Part shown: one piece after another, positions 60,498 to 64,000 of the stretch | Layout of the letters: each line of letters opens with the position of its first letter | How positions within the stretch are numbered: the stretch's first letter is position 1 | From: Primulina eburnea | Lineage: Eukaryota > Streptophyta > Magnoliopsida > Lamiales > Gesneriaceae | NCBI RefSeq assembly: GCF_022965805.1 | Contig: NW_027330836.1 | Coordinates: forward strand, 1-64,000 | DNA: 64,000 bases | Direction of reading: 5' to 3' | The notes under the pieces: model-generated | Database searches by the model: none | What the model was told of the DNA's origin: nothing | Seen by the model: only the letters and a program-made list of their open reading frames with translations | Position numbers and translations under genes: made by a program

Positions 60498-61915
60498 GTG
60501 TTATCATGTATGTATAAGATCGAAATCTCTGGCCAGAGTATGGTTGTAATATGAAAGGGGTTTCATAGATTAAACCATCGATGCAACTAACAACATGACA
60601 CATAGTATCCATTCATTGACAACTCTCGATAAACCAATGGTTGTCGAATCGATCGGGATATATGAGTTGAAGGGACCGTACTGTACGCTAACCATAATTG
60701 AATGGTTCTTGCAGGCACTATCATGTGATACCAGGGAATCACGTAAGCGATGCTGCTAGGCGTTTAACGTGATTGGTTGGGTACTATCAGACTTGAGTTC
60801 TGACGTTCTTATTATCAAGGTGTTGATAAATAAGAATGGAGCAATTGGGGTATGCTCATATAGGACATGTTTAGTCCGAATCACATAGAGATGTGAACCC
60901 ACGGCTAGTTGTATCAATGAACCATTGAGGGCCACACAAGTACTAGCTTTCTAGATCCCGTTGAGAAGTAAAATAGTTCAATGTGTTGAACGCTTATAAA
61001 GTAGTTTATAAGCATAAAGAAAAATTAGAAGTATGACTTCTATAAGGAGAAAATAGTTCAATGTGTTGAACGGCTTATAAATGAGTTTATAGGCGTAAGG
61101 AAAAATAGAGTATGACTTCTATGAGAGAAATGTAAATTTTGATTTATGGAAGTGTTCCTAAATCAAAATTTGGCCAAGAGAATAATGTAATTGAAAATTG
61201 TGATTTTCATAAATATTTATGGACTAAATAAATTAATTCAAGTGTTGAATTAATTAACACTAGTGGACCTAGTAGAGTCCAAATAATTAAATTAATCAAG
61301 TGTTGAATTAATTAAATTATATTGAGTCTTGTAGAGCTCAATTTAAATTAATTATTTAACTAGTGGGACTTGGGTAAATTCAAGTAATGTTTAAATAGTC
61401 TCAAATATGTTTGAGATTATTAAATTTAGTCCATGGTTTTTTAATTTTTTAAAAACCATTAATATACATGCATGGGAGGTGAAAGGTTGGAGAATTCTTT
61501 TGATTAAAAAATTGCATGGCATGCACTTTTTCACTTTTGCTTTTGCAACACCAAGACAAAATTAATTCATTCTCCCTTCCCTCTCCATCCTTATGGCCGA
61601 AATCTCTAGCCATTGTCTCTCCATTTTTCTCATTTCTTGTTCTTCAATTTGTTGAAGAATACACTATCTTCTCTTTGAAAAATCCTCATATTTTTCTAGT
61701 GCAATATATGAGGGGATCTACCTAGTTGGTGGTGGGCCTAATTTGAAGGAAAGATTCAAAGGACTTGGTGGAGGAGCTTGTAGATCTTCATGCTTGAAGA
61801 GCTTTGTTGTTGACAACAAAGTTGGAGCCACAATCAATCTTTTAAAGATTGAAGGTAATTTTCTCAACCCCTATGCATGAAAGTTGAGATTTTGTATATG
61901 CTTGCACAACTAGTA
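60498..61915 (+). repeat. Copia LTR fragment, duplicate of 45521-46960
   Basis: Begins inside an LTR at GTGTTATCATG and follows element B LTR base for base apart from small indels. It includes the tandem duplication near 45980-46150 and ends in the same TAGTA (61911-61915) before the same nested LTR. It is therefore a copy of that locus, not an independent element. Confidence 0.85.
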
Positions 61916-63587
61916 TGTGGGGACCCGGACGCTAATCATCTTTGAGATTTAATTATCAATAAAGATAAAACAGGGTCTAAAAATTTTTTCGTTTTAAGAT
62001 ATAACTGCGGAAGGTAATGGAATCTAAATACTATACATGTCTGTATAAAATACATTTCAGTATTTAAGTACAACAAGCTAATTTAGGTTCAACTACTAAA
62101 GTCCAGTAATAAAACCAAGTCTACTGTAAGTCCGGAATCACCACGCTACACTCGTCTTCTCTCATCATCATCTTGACCCTGATCCAGCCCCACCTGTTGT
62201 CATGCACACATACAAAACAAGACACAGCCCGGATAACTCCGGTGAGAATAAATTCCCAGTATAAACATGGTAAGCATGTATATTTCAAAATAACTCATGA
62301 TTAGAATCAAAATATAGATTTCCTAATCTACGAAATCCATTTAAACTCGCATGCAATTTAAATCAATAAATATGCACATAAACAATCTAAATCATAACAA
62401 ACATGCTATCATAACTGAAAGCAATAACGATGGTCCCATGATCTAGGAGCCACATCCATATGAGCATGCAGTCCTAATCAAATCATGTCTAGACTCGACT
62501 CAACTATAACTCTAGGGATCCGGGGTGAATAAGACGTCACTGGCTGTCACCTACCCAACCACTCGGGGCGACTGTACGTCTTATTCCTAGACTTCGGTCC
62601 GAGCTGTATCGACGGCTGGCAATAGGAGTAATGACTACTCCTAAGTTGGATACACCGAACGTCTAGAAGTCTGACAATGACTGTCAAGACTTTCCTATCT
62701 TAAATGCAATGAATAACAATCTGTAAACAAAGCGTAAATCATATTCATAACTGAATATCACAATTATCTTACCTGCTTGACAATTCTAAAATCAAAGCAT
62801 ATCAGGTAACAATATAAACAATAATCTAGTATGAGATTTTATTGGGAAACTCAAATGAGATTTCATTTGAGTTGGGACTTCCCGAATATCACATGCATTA
62901 TACCTTTGCCTTCCTGATCTGATGAAGACGACGTCTCGAAGTCGAATTTGTCCATATCTGATCTGAAATGACAATAACAGATACACTGTATCAATGTGTA
63001 ACCCGATTTACAATCTGTTCTGATCACTATCTTTATAAACTACAATCTGATTCATATCAACGATATCACAGATAACAGAAACCAATACTGAATCTGATCA
63101 ATCTGTACCAACTGATGTTTAGACGGCATAACACTACAGTCTTGTACCCCGTCAGTCTTAACATCACAATTATAATACCAGAATCCCTAATAAATCTCAG
63201 TACATTCTATAACTTCAGTACCGGTATACTTTAAAATGAATAACAGCATAATTCTGATCGCAATCTCAATCACATCAACTCTAAAATTCATATAATATCT
63301 ATAAACAATCTGTTTCTAAATCTGACTTCGATTCTACAATATCTACGGTAGTAGAAACACCATACCGAATCATATTTAATTCTAACAACATCATAAAATC
63401 AAATCTTGTCTAAAGTAATAAAACTACGTCCAGTTGTAGCCTGCGTTGATAGGAACACAGTACCGAAGTCGGATTTAATTCAGGTAGACGGTTTACTCGC
63501 AAATCAATTTAGAAAATAAGAACGAAGCTTTTTCCCTCAAAACCGATTTCTTCTCCCAGCAATTCTGAGAATTTCGATTCTTACACA

Positions 63588-63630
63588 TACATATAATATA
63601 TATATATATATGTATAATATATATATATGT
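63588..63630 (-). promoter_or_regulatory. AT-alternating TATA region of the nested LTR
   Basis: Two runs of alternating TA within 45 bp, on the LTR strand just downstream of the palindrome cluster at 63671-63965. It corresponds to 49769-49786 and is absent from the 46961 copy. Confidence 0.5.
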
Positions 63631-63670
63631 TTCATGCATGCAAACAAGTGGCGTACTTCCACGCAGCAAC

Positions 63671-63965
63671 GTCTCGCGCATATGGGCGCCACTACTCGCG
63701 CATAAATCGCGCGGAGACCCTACTGTCTCGGCGAAATGCACTCGCGCATATGCGCATTAATTCCACGCATATGCGCCACCCCCTTCTGGCCCTCCCGCGC
63801 ATATTGCCACTCTTTACCGCCATATGCGCCACTGGTTCTGGCCTTGCGCCGCGCATGTGCGCGCACTTACAACACAACCGCGCATTGTGACGCCAAACTT
63901 TCTGATTTCTCATTGGCTTCTCCATGGCTCGCGCTGATGCGCGTACACTTCTCTGCGCGATATGC
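63671..63965 (-). repeat. Degenerate CGCGCATATGCGCG cluster
   Basis: At least ten degenerate copies of the palindrome, many with one-base gains or losses. It is longer than the cluster kept at 48622-48787 because the deleted portion is present here. Confidence 0.7.
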
Positions 63966-63970
63966 CGAGA

Positions 63971-64000
63971 AATTTTGTGCCTAGTTTAGCCCCATAAAGT
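63971..64000 (-). repeat. Integrase-core satellite resumes at the window edge
   Basis: The last 30 bases (AATTTTGTGCCTAGTTTAGC and on to CATAAAGT) match the satellite unit, with one extra C. The array, or another part of it, probably continues to the right. Confidence 0.75.

Larger units (their letters stand above)
61916..63970 (-). mobile_element. Nested LTR, duplicate of 46961-48787, truncated
   Basis: TGTGGGGACCCGG at 61916 follows TAGTA exactly as at 46961. It runs to about 63970 in the motif cluster, where satellite sequence takes over; the last 150 or so bases (to CATTACA) are missing. It retains the 233 bp absent from the 46961 copy, including the TATA run. Many 1-bp indels. Confidence 0.85.

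Overview
The window is nuclear DNA from a flowering plant, probably a dicot, judged from the retrotransposon families alone (Ty1/copia elements of the TNT1-94-like type with an initiator-Met primer binding site, and Ty3/gypsy LTRs). It holds no host gene, rRNA, tRNA or CRISPR that I can support. Everything readable is transposon or transposon-derived repeat, as expected of heterochromatin. I cannot name the species.

The main object is a tandem satellite of about 364 bp per unit, filling 5188-44884 apart from four LTR insertions (about 33.1 kb, roughly 91 units) and reappearing at the last 30 bases. Read on the minus strand, each unit is the catalytic core of a Ty3/gypsy integrase, running from just before the first catalytic Asp to just after the catalytic Glu. 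The spacing to the Glu is the canonical D,D35E, but the second Asp is Gly in every unit I inspected, so the amplified core appears catalytically dead. Because 364 is not a multiple of 3, the frame shifts at each unit. The left block (about 8.7-12.9 kb) is nearly homogeneous. The middle and right carry divergent subtypes arranged in higher-order repeats, the clearest being a 9-unit, 3274-bp period between 26.7 and 37 kb.

Insertions in the array are a solo LTR at 16115-17918 (site duplication AATAG), an LTR at 22666-24197, a solo LTR at 33531-35099 (site duplication ATTGA) and a related LTR at 38936-40580. The first two share a layout of a GC-rich motif cluster in the 5' part (followed by a TATA-like run in the first); the last two share a TATAAATAG box followed by repeated hairpins.

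Flanks: 1-5187 is the 3' part of a decayed copia element (gag, protease, integrase tail, RT, RNase H, polypurine tract, LTR). At 44885 a copia 5' LTR begins, carrying a nested solo LTR (46961-48956, site duplication TAGTA), then a primer binding site and a short leader, cut off by a 3'-truncated LTR (49269-51268). A second, nearly complete but frameshifted copia element occupies 51270-60497. From 60498 to 63970 a segment duplicates 45521-48787 and ends back in satellite sequence. The 24.2-24.7 kb and 54.6-64 kb stretches are rich in single-base indels, which may be decay or poor consensus quality.
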